The translations under genes were made by a program, and so were the position numbers. DNA of 64,000 nucleotides. It comes from Pseudomicrostroma phylloplanum (lineage: Eukaryota > Basidiomycota > Exobasidiomycetes > Microstromatales). Positions 1 through 10,134 of the stretch are shown one piece after another. The stretch is from assembly GCA_039545275.1 (NCBI GenBank), contig BCHS01000003.1, positions 1,223,561 to 1,287,560 on the forward strand, given 5' to 3'. Numbering within the stretch: the first letter of the stretch is position 1; the number at the start of each line of letters is the position of its first letter. The notes under the pieces were generated by a model. It did not search any database. It had not been told where the DNA came from and saw only the letters and a program-made list of their open reading frames with translations.

Positions 1-3000
1 TTCGGTTCTGCGATGGATGAGCTAATCCGCCACCAGCCTTCGCTCAAGCAACGGGTCTTGGACGCCATCCTCGGCGTGCTAGATAGGATTCAAGAGCTCG
101 GGCTGTCGTGGACACCATCCCAGGATGATGCTGATGAGCACGATAGATACAGCTTGCAGATGGTACCAGAGCTGCTCCCTTTGCCTGCTTCATCATCTTC
201 AGCCAACGATCCGGGAGCAGGTACTGCGCGGTCGCTCGCCCTCGGTGACGTAGTCATGGATGAGTCGGACACTCTTCGCAGCAAGGAAGATGATGTCAAG
301 GGTAATGATGTGATTGGCTTCATGGATGTCACGGCTCGCTTCCTTGACGGCTTCTTCCAATCGGCCTCTCACTGCAAGGACTTCATGAAGTCAGAAGGAC
401 CAGAGAAGCTTCTGAGATTCGTCTCATTGCCTTGCCTGCCTTACAACTTCCCTACGTCCAATACCGCAGACTCGCTGGTATCTTTGCTGCGCTTCATGAC
501 TGAGGTGAGCCCTAGCGCAGTCCTGGCCGCTGTCTTGAAGGAGCTCAATCGAGGTCTGATGGAGACACAAGATCTCTGGGATCGTGATCCCAATGTCTCT
601 TCTGTGGCGTCAATGCTGGCTCCTTCCAACAATGCCGCTCTCGCTTCTGCAAACGAGGGATTTCGCAAGCTCATCAGCCTCAACTCGCGACTGCACCTGT
701 TGTCTGACGTGTTGCCCAGCTATGCCTTCACGGGTCCCAAGACTCCTGGAGCCTTCCTCCAAGTCCTTCAGGCCGGTGTCTCTTCCCCTCAACTAGGTCA
801 GGCGACTCTCACTAGGCTGGGTGCACTCCACAGTATCGTCACGTGGGAGAACATCCTGGTCAAAGCCACAGCGCCAACTCTACCGAAGTCGCCAGCAGCG
901 GGAGACGTAGCCGAGGGAGCTCTCGAGAGTGGCGATGCTTCACGAGCGCCCCAACCAGGTCTCCCTAGCAACCTGCTCGAGGACAATGCTGGCCTCGTGG
1001 AAGCTCACGAATCACCGGCGCCTTCGTCTCCGACTACGAGGGATCAACTCGTGAAAGACCCTAGAATCAGGAACAGTACCGCACTGAGATATGTCCTATC
1101 GCAACTGCCAGGATCCCTGAGCTCCATCTTCTCCGAGGCAACCCGAATTCTCACTCCTAAGCGTTCGCCGGATCCGGCGCAGCGTCGAACCGCAGCTCAG
1201 GTTGCCGACTCCATTGGAAAGTCACTACGCGAGCAATTGGTGCCACCGGAGTCCAGCAACGAGTCCAACAATCTCGCATTCATCACCATGATGATCGGTC
1301 ACCTCACCAATGTGCTCTACGATGATCGGTCTGCCTCCGTCGTTGTTCACACGGGTGTGCTTCACGCTTTCGAAAGAGCTGGTGGTGTCGAGGCCCTTCT
1401 GACTCTCTACCAGCGCTACGTCGACCAACTCGACGCACACTTCGCACAAGAGGCTACAGGTGCAAAGGATAGCAACGAAGCTAGCCTGAGACTTGGCCAC
1501 CTGTGTGGAGGACTGAAAGTCAGTCTGAACCTGCTTCAGAATCTTTCAGCTTCACGGCCACTGCATGATGCCCCCGCCACACAGCAAATGACCGCCAAAG
1601 ACAGTCCGACGTCCGCCGATCAATTCAAACCTCACGAGTTGCTGCTACGCCTGCGATCCATCATCTTACCTCCAGTGCAAGCGACGTGGAACAAGGCTTG
1701 GCTAACGCAGGTGCCACTGAGTGTGAACCGATCAGTCATGCAGACTCTGCTGCACATCCTGCAAGCCGAAGGAGAAGATCTCCCCAAGCCTAAAGTAGAC
1801 AGTGCAACAAGCGGCGGAACTGGGGGTGCTGGGTCGTCGCAGGCCAATCTTGGTGGTCCTGGAAGCGCGCTCAGCAACTTCCTGGGCGGGCTTGGAGGCG
1901 GACTGACAGGAACACTGATGCTCGGCGGAGGTCCGCCAGGAGCGAATGGCTCTCCGGTCATTCGCCGCCAGCCGGTCGCAGTTGCAGCAGACGAGAGCAG
2001 GATCCAGCTGCTCACTGACATGGGTTTCCCGCGCGGAGCAGCTCGCCATGCTCTCTCTCGATATGGCAACAATGCAAACGCAGCTACTGAGTATTTGCTT
2101 GCCCACCCAGAGATCGTCGGCTCCATGGCGAATGAACCAGAGCCTGAACCGCCCGCTGCTCCAGCAGCCACAACCTCAGATGGCGGACCCAGCACATCTA
2201 GCGGCGAGCCTCCTTCTGCCAATAGCCGTAGCGTTGACGATACTCCCATGGCTTCCGTCAGTGGCAGTGGCAACAATGCCTTGACTTCCCCCGCCGACAG
2301 CGATACAGCAATGCGCGAAACTCCGCCCGACGGTGAGGTCGACAAGTCCGGCCCAAGCAATGAGAGTGGAGAGGACGGAAAGCCTTCTAGTACCTCCCCA
2401 CACGCCTTGCTGAAGACTAAACTTGACGAGCTGCGTAAGCCACTGGCAGCCAACATCACGCTCCGCGGTTTGGAGCTGGCAGACCATCATGAAACTCTAG
2501 TCTTTGATGTGAAAGACTCCATCTGCATCTTCGCCGACGACAAAGAGAAGACAAGCAATACCTTGAAGACACTTCTAGAGAACATCCACTCGGTGCAGCC
2601 GTCGGCATTCACTTCCACTGAGGTGGCTACGGCAACGCGGCTACACCTGATGGCGCTCATCCTGAATGAGCAAATCGTGCTGAAATCCTTCGGGGAAGAG
2701 CTGGCTCAGATGGCCTGCAATGTCATCGGCGGCTTGGCTGCAGGTTACGAGCAACGACCGGAGCAGAACAAGCATCCCAAGTGGCTGGCCAGTCTTTCTC
2801 TGGTAGCATCTGCGGTGCTGGGGTCTGAAGAGGAGACTCTAGAGCGCCGCAAGCCTGACAAAGACTCTACTGATACCACAGAGGAGCCGATCAAGAAGCC
2901 GAAACGATTTGAGGCTGAGGCTCACGCGTTCTATGAGCTGTGCATGCGCGTTCTTGCCATGCCCGACACGCTGGCCAACGAAGAAATGCTTTCGGTCTAT

Positions 3001-6000
3001 CGACTGCTGGTCCTGCTCACTCGCAATCCCCACATTGCCGCATCTCTTGCCAAGAGAGGTGGCGTGCAGACGCTCTTGAGGCCTTTCCTGACGAGCCCAG
3101 CTGGCGTCAAAAACTGCCAATCCTACTTCATCCTCTGTCTTCGTCACGTGGTCGAGTCCCGAGATCAACTCAAGATTGCAATTCAGCAAGAGGTGCGTGC
3201 CTGGTTTGCGCAGGCGAGGACTCAAGTTGTCGATGCCACCGCAATGATGCGGGGTCTGAGTCAAGCAGCATTGCGAGACCCTCAGATCTTCATGGAGGTC
3301 GTCAAAGAGAATGTAGAGATGGCCGACTTTGTCGTTGCTAAAGGCAGTGCAGCGCTCAAGCTGGTCTCTCTGGACGACACTGCAGCTGCCAAGGGCCCCA
3401 AAGATTCTGGCTCTGTCACCGAGGACCACGCTGGTGACAGAACGCTTGCGGATGAGACCTTCGATGCACCTGCGTCACCCACAAGGGGCCACGCTGAGCT
3501 AGACGCCCAGATGGACGACTTGACGAAGAGCATCAAAGACAAGGACGGCAAGAGCAATACTGTACAGCAGCATGCCAGCAGCGACGCCGACGCTGTCATA
3601 CACTTCCTTCTTTCTGAGCTCCTGCGTACCTCACGTGATCGACTTGCTCTCTGGGCTCAGAAGAAAGCTCGCCGAGAGAATGCTGGTGAAAAAGCGACTC
3701 CTGCTGCAGCGAGTGAGAAGCCACAGGGCAAGGTTGCCAACGAGGCAAGCGCGGAAAGCGGCATCGACGACAAGTCTGCGGCTGTCAACTCAGATGCAGC
3801 GCCAGAGAAGAGCAGCGAGGATCCACAATTGGATTCTGCGTACTTCTATCTCTGCTTCCTGATGCAATGTCTCACGGAGCTCACCTCAAGCTATATTGCG
3901 TGCAAGACGTCCTTTATCAATTGCAGCAAGAAGCGTCTTGCTGCTGTGGCCAGTGCTAGCGGCAAAGATTTGTCTTCCTCAACTGGCTCTGTTCCTGCTA
4001 CTCCGAAAGTCAGGGCTCTGCCCGGAGTGACAACTCTTTTCCTGCACGAGCTAGTGCCTTCCGGCTTCGTCGAGCGCATTGACGACATCGAGGAAAGCCG
4101 TCGAAGAGCGACGATCTCCAATTGGGCAATGAGCAGCATGGTCGCCCTCACGGCTGACGTCGGCTTCCACAGTGCCATCAAGGAGTTGTCGCCTAGTCTT
4201 ATCAGCGTGCGCAAGCAGATTCTCGACGCCCTCGCCCGAGCTCTCAAAGACGCAGTGTCATCCAATGAGCTCATTGAGGTGAGGTACGGGCGCCTCTATG
4301 CGCTCGCCGATCTTTGTCACCGCCTCCTCACGGCTCGTCCGAACGGCAACGCTCCCGGCGTCAAACAGAGCGAAGAGTTGACGCTTCACATCGCGAAGAC
4401 TATGCTGGAGAAGTACTTTGTACCTCTGCTTACCAGCGCTCTGGGCGACGTCGACTTGAATATGCCGACAGTGCAGTCTCTCCTCGACGCTATCTTGCGC
4501 CCTCTGGACCAGCTCACCCGCATCGCCATCAGAGCGCAAGCCAAGAGCGAGAGGGGCGGCCGTCCTTTTGCCGAAGAGGTGGAAGACGACGAGTTCCTTG
4601 ACTCGATGGACGAGGAGCCTCTTGAGGACCGAGAAGAGACGCCCGACTTCTATCGCAGCTCTGCTCTTGGCATGCACACTGGCGAAATGGGCACCACTCA
4701 GGATGACTCAATGGATGAAGACGACGAAGAGGAAATGGAAGACGATGAGATGGGTGAGATGGACTACTCTGACTCTGAAGACCGCAGTGACCTCAGCGAC
4801 GAAAGCGACGAAGACGACACAGACGATGAAGACGACAACATGCACGACGCCATGGTAGAGGTCATCGATGAAGACAGAGGTACCTCGAGCGATTCAGGAG
4901 AAGACGACGAGCTCGACGAACTAGAGGACGAAGGCGAGGACGAAGATGAAGAAGAGGGCTGGACTGACGACGACTCCGCGGACGACCACTCCAGCGGAGA
5001 ATCCGAAGAAGATGCGCTGGACTTTGTCGTTGGTGGGGACGGCGCAGACGGAGGTCCAGCTTATGGGGCCTACGATGGTCTTGGCTGGGACGATCCAGAG
5101 GAAGGCGATCTCCTCGAGCCCGTCGACGTTGGCGGCGATGAGGACGATGAAGACGACAACGAGACAGACGAAGGCAACATGTTCGAAGAAGACCATTACG
5201 AGGAAGACGAGCTCGACTTACTCCAAGACGTTGGTACGACTGCTCGTCACCTCCCTAGCCACGACAGATTCGGTGCAAACTGGAGCTGGGCCAACTCAAC
5301 CCCGGCCAACGGTCGTGGCGGTGCCGGCGGTCCAGCAGGTGCAGGTGCCTTGCCGCCAACATTCTTCCTCGGTCCTATCGGCCCAGAAGGTGCTGGAACG
5401 GGCGCTGACGACGGCTTTGCCGGCAACCCTGCGGCGGGTCGACGTCCTCGTCCGCGAGCACCTCCTCTTGTCAACACGGATCCTGCCTCTCATCCCTTGC
5501 TGGATGATCAGCGCGAAGTGCTCAACCAGAGGCAAGCCTCACGTCGTTCCCGTCGCCCAGGACATTCGACAGGCTACCAAGACTGGGCACAGAGCATTGA
5601 TGAGCTCATTGGCGGCGGCGCCATAGAACTCTTCGATGCCATCTTCGGCCGGGGTGCTAGCGGTGGAGGCGGCCTGCCTGGTCCCGGCGGCCCGCATGGT
5701 GGAGAAGCTGAAATCCGAATCGAGATGGCGAACGGTCAGGGCGCTCCACATATGCATATCACAGGCCCCCTCGGTGGACCTGACGGATCTGGACTCGCTG
5801 GCATTGTGAACCGAGTCGGTCCCCCAGGAGGTGTTGGCCGTGGTGGTCCTCTTGGTGGTCGAGTGCCACCGATGAGACATTTCAGACGTACGCTTACCGG
5901 CGCCCCTGAGCAGCCTCACAGTGATCCAGTCGCTGCTGTGCATTCTTTCAGACCCGCATCAACTATGTCGCGCTGGACCGATGAGGAGCGTATCATCTTT

Positions 6001-8430
6001 GGTGAGCTTGCTCCCGAGCATTCAAGCCGTCTTCGCAACCACGTGGTCAACGCGCTCATGCCCAGATGGAAGGAGTCTTCGAGCGCCACGACGAAGCAAC
6101 AGCAGCAAAAGGATGAGCTAGCCGAGGTCAACAGTGAGCGAGACCGAATCTTGGAGGAGCTGAACCAGATCCGAGCCAGATTGGCACGCAACGAGGCTGA
6201 AGTCGCGCAGTACCGCGAGGGGATCACTCGTCAACGCGAGAGCCTAGGCACTCAGGATGGCCAATCACGGGCCACGGAAGCCGCAACATCTGCGCCACAA
6301 GAGACTTCGAATGCCACGGGACAAGAAGACGTCGAGATGACGGAGAATTCCCAGCCACAACAGCCGACTGCTCAAGCACAGGCACAGGCGCGATCAGACG
6401 ACAGCGAATGGGACACGCAGGTCCAACTGGAGCTTACGTCTCTGCAGCAGGGCTTGCAGGATCTCGACTCAGCTCTTGCTCGGACAGCTCCGAACGCCGA
6501 GACCAACAATACTGACCCAACTGGTCAGTCTGATTCCTCGGCTGCAGCGGAAGAAAGCACTGGCGCAGCTGCGCAGGCCCGCGAGATGTTCAGCATCAAT
6601 GGTCGTGAGGTCGACATTACTGATTTGGGCATCGATCGAGAGGTGCTTGATGCCCTGCCGGAGGAGATGCAAGAGGAAGTCGTTTCGCAAGCCCTGCGCG
6701 AGCATCGAGCGGCTACCGTCCCAGGTCACGAAGAGACGAGCATCAGTCCTGAGTTCCTCGACGCTCTGCCGCCTGAGCTCCGAGCGGAGGTGCTTGAACA
6801 AGAGGCAGCAGAACGAGCGCAAACGCGACGAGAACAGGCTGCAGCTGAGGCTCGATCAGCCTCGAACGCAGCCGCTGCTGCTGCTGCGCCAGCTACCACT
6901 TCCTCACAACAGCCAGACAGTGGAGCCAATCCAACCTCTGCTGAACAGCGCCCGCCTGGGGCGGTCTTGGCAGAGGGCCTGAGTCTTGGACGTCCGGCCA
7001 CGAGAGGACAAGATGGCCAAGAGCTTCCCGGCTGGCTTCGTACTCGCACAGCAGAAGACTTTTCTCGACGGCTGGCGAGCATGGTGCAGCAGCGACGTGG
7101 CCAAGCGGGGCAGAATGCGGCATCCGCCGGCGACAAGGCTCCTCCACGTGATGCAATCCAACTGCTCGACAGCAATGGCATTGCAGCCCTGATTCGGCTC
7201 CTCTTCTTCCCTACCCTCAATGCCCGACAATCCGGTCTTCACAAGGTCTTGGCAAATCTGTCGCAGAACAGCAAGACTCGTACCGAGATTCTTTCGATGC
7301 TTCTTCGAATCCTGTCGGAAGGATCAACGGATGTCACTGCCGTCGACAGGTCGTATGCGAGTATGAGCGCCCGTGCCCAAGGCAATACACCTGGCAAGCC
7401 TCCTGTCAAGCGTTCGACGTCAGTAGGAGTTCTTCAGCTATCTCAGGCTGGTGGGTCCAACACGGGCTCGGCAGTTGCGCCTTTGTCCCGAGCGGGCGAA
7501 GAAGCCCCCTTCCTCATCGCCTCTCGCAGCATCGAGACGCTCCTGCACTTGACCAACAGCAACGATCAGGCAGCCCTGTATTTCCTTCGTGAAGACCCCC
7601 GTATGGTCAAGAAGAACAAGGGCAAGGAGAAGGAAAAGGGTTCGGCCCCCGTCAACATTCTGCTCGGTCTTCTAGAGAAGCCCTCCATTCTCGGCAATGC
7701 TCAAGTCGTCGACTCGCTCATTGCGCTGCTGAACACGGTCACCAAGCCCATTCCCGGTCTCGCTGCTCAGGCTGAGAAGGATGCGAAGGCCGAAGAGGAG
7801 GCAGCGGCGACGGAAGCAGCCAAGAAAGGCGGCGAAGAAGCTGATGTGGAAGCGCCTGGATCCTCTACCACCACAGAAGCGCCGGCCCTGCCCACAGCTT
7901 CTGCCGATGGCAAAGCTCCAGAGCAAGACGCAAAGGAGGACAAGGACAAGGACGCTACCGCTCCCACCACGACCAAGCCACCTCACGTTGCAAAGGAACG
8001 ACTGGCTGCCGTCGTGCGCCCACTGGCGACTGCCATCTCCAGCAAGGGCTTCCAGCACACCCTCGCAGTTGCCTCTCACCTAGCGAGCATCGACAGTGAC
8101 TCCCGTCAGGCCGTCACCGAGGCGCTACAAAGGGAGGCCACTGCAGCCACTGCCGTCCTGAGTGAGAACCTGGACATGCTCCTGGCCACTCTCCCGCCCA
8201 AAAAGACGGCAGAGGAGGAAGAGGCCGACGAGAAGGCTGCGCAGCAACAGCAACAGCAGCGAGCCAGTGGAGACGCGGACGTCGATGGCGGGCAGGCGGA
8301 GAGCCAGCCGCGCGTGGACCGAAAGAGGATCACGAGCTCGGCTTTGCCCTTGCTGGCTAGCCCCGCTAGTGCTCAGGCGAGGCTCTTGAGGTCTTTGCGA
8401 GCCATCGAGTGGTTGCACGGAGGCCGATGA
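1..8430 (+). CDS. HUWE1/TOM1-type E3 ligase, 5' partial, lacking HECT
   Basis: The frame is open from base 1, so the 5' end lies outside the window. About 2,800 residues are present. In order (numbered from the Met at base 13) they show: helical armadillo-like sequence of the DUF913 type (FLDGFFQSA, SLPCLPY); a UBA domain near 660-702 (LLTDMGFPRGAARHAL); a long Asp/Glu-rich tract near 1520-1740; a coiled stretch near 2030-2080; and two ubiquitin-binding DUF4414 motifs near 2205-2270 (LDALPEEMQ, LDALPPELR). It ends with the conserved LLRSLRAIEWL segment and a TGA. This order is that of yeast Tom1 and human HUWE1, nuclear/cytosolic ligases in protein quality control and mRNA export. Known members go on for hundreds of residues to a C-terminal catalytic HECT domain. 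None is present here: only about 316 bp separate the stop from the convergent GET3 gene. Family call is firm; whether the protein is catalytically dead or the assembly is rearranged is open. Confidence 0.88.
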   Translation, partial: FGSAMDELIRHQPSLKQRVLDAILGVLDRIQELGLSWTPSQDDADEHDRYSLQMVPELLPLPASSSSANDPGAGTARSLALGDVVMDESDTLRSKEDDVKGNDVIGFMDVTARFLDGFFQSASHCKDFMKSEGPEKLLRFVSLPCLPYNFPTSNTADSLVSLLRFMTEVSPSAVLAAVLKELNRGLMETQDLWDRDPNVSSVASMLAPSNNAALASANEGFRKLISLNSRLHLLSDVLPSYAFTGPKTPGAFLQVLQAGVSSPQLGQATLTRLGALHSIVTWENILVKATAPTLPKSPAAGDVAEGALESGDASRAPQPGLPSNLLEDNAGLVEAHESPAPSSPTTRDQLVKDPRIRNSTALRYVLSQLPGSLSSIFSEATRILTPKRSPDPAQRRTAAQVADSIGKSLREQLVPPESSNESNNLAFITMMIGHLTNVLYDDRSASVVVHTGVLHAFERAGGVEALLTLYQRYVDQLDAHFAQEATGAKDSNEASLRLGHLCGGLKVSLNLLQNLSASRPLHDAPATQQMTAKDSPTSADQFKPHELLLRLRSIILPPVQATWNKAWLTQVPLSVNRSVMQTLLHILQAEGEDLPKPKVDSATSGGTGGAGSSQANLGGPGSALSNFLGGLGGGLTGTLMLGGGPPGANGSPVIRRQPVAVAADESRIQLLTDMGFPRGAARHALSRYGNNANAATEYLLAHPEIVGSMANEPEPEPPAAPAATTSDGGPSTSSGEPPSANSRSVDDTPMASVSGSGNNALTSPADSDTAMRETPPDGEVDKSGPSNESGEDGKPSSTSPHALLKTKLDELRKPLAANITLRGLELADHHETLVFDVKDSICIFADDKEKTSNTLKTLLENIHSVQPSAFTSTEVATATRLHLMALILNEQIVLKSFGEELAQMACNVIGGLAAGYEQRPEQNKHPKWLASLSLVASAVLGSEEETLERRKPDKDSTDTTEEPIKKPKRFEAEAHAFYELCMRVLAMPDTLANEEMLSVYRLLVLLTRNPHIAASLAKRGGVQTLLRPFLTSPAGVKNCQSYFILCLRHVVESRDQLKIAIQQEVRAWFAQARTQVVDATAMMRGLSQAALRDPQIFMEVVKENVEMADFVVAKGSAALKLVSLDDTAAAKGPKDSGSVTEDHAGDRTLADETFDAPASPTRGHAELDAQMDDLTKSIKDKDGKSNTVQQHASSDADAVIHFLLSELLRTSRDRLALWAQKKARRENAGEKATPAAASEKPQGKVANEASAESGIDDKSAAVNSDAAPEKSSEDPQLDSAYFYLCFLMQCLTELTSSYIACKTSFINCSKKRLAAVASASGKDLSSSTGSVPATPKVRALPGVTTLFLHELVPSGFVERIDDIEESRRRATISNWAMSSMVALTADVGFHSAIKELSPSLISVRKQILDALARALKDAVSSNELIEVRYGRLYALADLCHRLLTARPNGNAPGVKQSEELTLHIAKTMLEKYFVPLLTSALGDVDLNMPTVQSLLDAILRPLDQLTRIAIRAQAKSERGGRPFAEEVEDDEFLDSMDEEPLEDREETPDFYRSSALGMHTGEMGTTQDDSMDEDDEEEMEDDEMGEMDYSDSEDRSDLSDESDEDDTDDEDDNMHDAMVEVIDEDRGTSSDSGEDDELDELEDEGEDEDEEEGWTDDDSADDHSSGESEEDALDFVVGGDGADGGPAYGAYDGLGWDDPEEGDLLEPVDVGGDEDDEDDNETDEGNMFEEDHYEEDELDLLQDVGTTARHLPSHDRFGANWSWANSTPANGRGGAGGPAGAGALPPTFFLGPIGPEGAGTGADDGFAGNPAAGRRPRPRAPPLVNTDPASHPLLDDQREVLNQRQASRRSRRPGHSTGYQDWAQSIDELIGGGAIELFDAIFGRGASGGGGLPGPGGPHGGEAEIRIEMANGQGAPHMHITGPLGGPDGSGLAGIVNRVGPPGGVGRGGPLGGRVPPMRHFRRTLTGAPEQPHSDPVAAVHSFRPASTMSRWTDEERIIFGELAPEHSSRLRNHVVNALMPRWKESSSATTKQQQQKDELAEVNSERDRILEELNQIRARLARNEAEVAQYREGITRQRESLGTQDGQSRATEAATSAPQETSNATGQEDVEMTENSQPQQPTAQAQAQARSDDSEWDTQVQLELTSLQQGLQDLDSALARTAPNAETNNTDPTGQSDSSAAAEESTGAAAQAREMFSINGREVDITDLGIDREVLDALPEEMQEEVVSQALREHRAATVPGHEETSISPEFLDALPPELRAEVLEQEAAERAQTRREQAAAEARSASNAAAAAAAPATTSSQQPDSGANPTSAEQRPPGAVLAEGLSLGRPATRGQDGQELPGWLRTRTAEDFSRRLASMVQQRRGQAGQNAASAGDKAPPRDAIQLLDSNGIAALIRLLFFPTLNARQSGLHKVLANLSQNSKTRTEILSMLLRILSEGSTDVTAVDRSYASMSARAQGNTPGKPPVKRSTSVGVLQLSQAGGSNTGSAVAPLSRAGEEAPFLIASRSIETLLHLTNSNDQAALYFLREDPRMVKKNKGKEKEKGSAPVNILLGLLEKPSILGNAQVVDSLIALLNTVTKPIPGLAAQAEKDAKAEEEAAATEAAKKGGEEADVEAPGSSTTTEAPALPTASADGKAPEQDAKEDKDKDATAPTTTKPPHVAKERLAAVVRPLATAISSKGFQHTLAVASHLASIDSDSRQAVTEALQREATAATAVLSENLDMLLATLPPKKTAEEEEADEKAAQQQQQQRASGDADVDGGQAESQPRVDRKRITSSALPLLASPASAQARLLRSLRAIEWLHGGR

Positions 8431-8746
8431 ACGGGAGTGGCCAAGAACCAGTAGTAGCGGGACACGTCGAATCTAGGGTCTCGAGAATGGGAGGAAGGGC
8501 GGCGGGATGAATGGAAAGTGCTAGCTTTGGTGTCCGCGGTGGACGAGAATAGCACTCAGACAGAACACTGTAGATCGTCTTCTTCAGTATTCGTTTTTCG
8601 ATATCACTTTCACACAGCACGATGCGAGTCTGAATCACAGCTCAATGAACAGCGCCTGATGCAGCTGAAGACACGAAGTGAGATTGCATCTGTATGTACT
8701 GTCTTGTCCCCCTGCCCGCCCAGTCTCTACCTCCAGCACCCCTTTC
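8431..8746. other. convergent intergenic region
   Basis: This is a non-coding gap between two gene 3' ends. No HECT-like reading frame is visible on the plus strand in any frame. It probably holds only the two 3' UTRs. Confidence 0.6.
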
Positions 8747-9931
8747 TTATTGCGGAGGCCGGAAAGGCTGGACGAGGTAGTTTGAGAACTCCCTGAGCTT
8801 GTCCGTACCCCTGATCTCCGACGTCTCCAGTGGCACCTTTACGATGTGGAAGTCTTCTCCGTAGAGTTCTACAATGGAGTCTAGGTACTTGGCTTGCATG
8901 GACTGGCGCACACGACAGTGGTCGCAGTTGGAGCCTGACAAAATAGGAGGTGAGAAGAAAGGATGAACGAGATGTTAGGTATACTGGGCTTTCTATGGCG
9001 CTCGTCTCGGCCAGACACTCACCCTTCGGCGGGTACAGCAATTGGTTGACGACGATGGCATGGGTATCAATCTCATACTGCGTCAGCTCCTGAATCAACC
9101 GCTCCGTCTCGTATACCGAGAGGAACTCGGAGATGCAGACGCAGATGAACGTTGTCTTTTCCGGGTCCTTGAATTGGGTATTGACCTCGTTGATGACGGC
9201 TCTCATCGACTCGAGCTTGGCAAACATGTCCTCCTGGTTGGGCTGGGAGCCACCGCCCATCATGCTCGTCATCTGGTTTAGCATCGGCCCGAAGCTCCTG
9301 CCCAGCGTCGAGAACTTGGCCAGGGCCTTTTCGAGGACAGTGGGGAAGCTGAGGAAACGCAAGGTGTGGCCAGTAGGGGCAGTGTCGAAGACGATGACCG
9401 AGTATTCCATCGACTTTACGTGCTTCATGATCTCGGCGAAGCCCATGGCTTCGTCTACTCCGGGAATGGCAAAGGCTAGATCGGACATCATAGAGGACAT
9501 GGCACCTCCCTGCTGATCGGCTGCGGAAGAGAAGCGAGTCAAGGAGTTTGTGTTCAAGATAGAGTCAGTCCTAAGTGCCACGTCGCACAATTGTTGCTGA
9601 TACTGCTGCCTGCCCACTCACACTGCTCGATCATCTCCTGGATACTGCTCGCGGGGTCAATCTCCATTGCGCTGAGATTGTCAAAGCCATTGACCTTTGT
9701 CGCCTCCTTTCCAAACTTCTGCCCAAAGGCATCGCTCAAATTGTGCGCCGGGTCCGTGGAGATGAGGAGAACACTCTGCCTCACCTTGGCCAGCTGAATT
9801 GCCAGAGAGCACGAGGTGGTCGTCTTTCCCACGCCTCCCTTTCCACCACAGAAGATCCACTTGAGGGAGTGTTGGTCGAGGATGGACTGCAGGTTGGGAG
9901 GGTTGTGCTCTACGAAGGCTACGTCTGTCAT
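8747..9931 (-). CDS. GET3: GET3 ATPase, guided entry of tail-anchored proteins
   Basis: Three exons: 9931-9622, 9520-9023 and 8934-8747, giving 331 residues, close to the usual ~340-350. Get3 is the cytosolic dimeric ATPase that binds tail-anchored membrane proteins and delivers them to the ER Get1/Get2 receptor. Visible motifs are the deviant Walker A loop [10 protein letters not shown] near residues 31-40, switch [12 protein letters not shown] near 60-70, the [10 protein letters not shown] motif in exon 2, a Met-rich helix segment ([12 protein letters not shown]) and the zinc-binding CxxC (CDHC) near 273-276 that holds the dimer. Introns of 101 and 88 bp begin GTGAGT and join in frame at Ser and Gly codons. 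The start [12 protein letters not shown] is the first ATG matching the family. The gene is divergent from the CIA30-PIG-P gene with a 203 bp shared upstream region. Confidence 0.96.
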
Positions 9932-10134
9932 CTTGGGCAGCGATGGAGGTGTGATGTGCTGGCGATGGTGATGGCGGTGGTGGCAGTTGTGTTGGTATTT
10001 CAAGCGGCGCAGGAAGGAAGGGGAGCGGGGGCGATGCACCTCGACGCCTGATGCAGCTCCACTTCTGACCATACAACCATCACCATACCCTCGCCTTGCA
10101 ACCATCCTACAGCATCAGCCGCAGAGCAGTGATC
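9932..10134. promoter_or_regulatory. shared divergent promoter region
   Basis: 203 bp lie between the GET3 start codon and the start codon of the CIA30-PIG-P gene, which are transcribed away from each other. The stretch must hold both 5' UTRs and both core promoters. I see no TATA box or other named element. Confidence 0.5.

Noticed and set aside
1632..2459. 275-codon minus-strand frame inside the HUWE1/TOM1 gene
   Set aside because: It lies within a well-supported UBA-containing gene and has no motif of its own.
10096..10134. Upstream extension of the CIA30-PIG-P frame
   Set aside because: The codon at 10096 is TTG. The first ATG, at 10135, has a reasonable context and is preferred.
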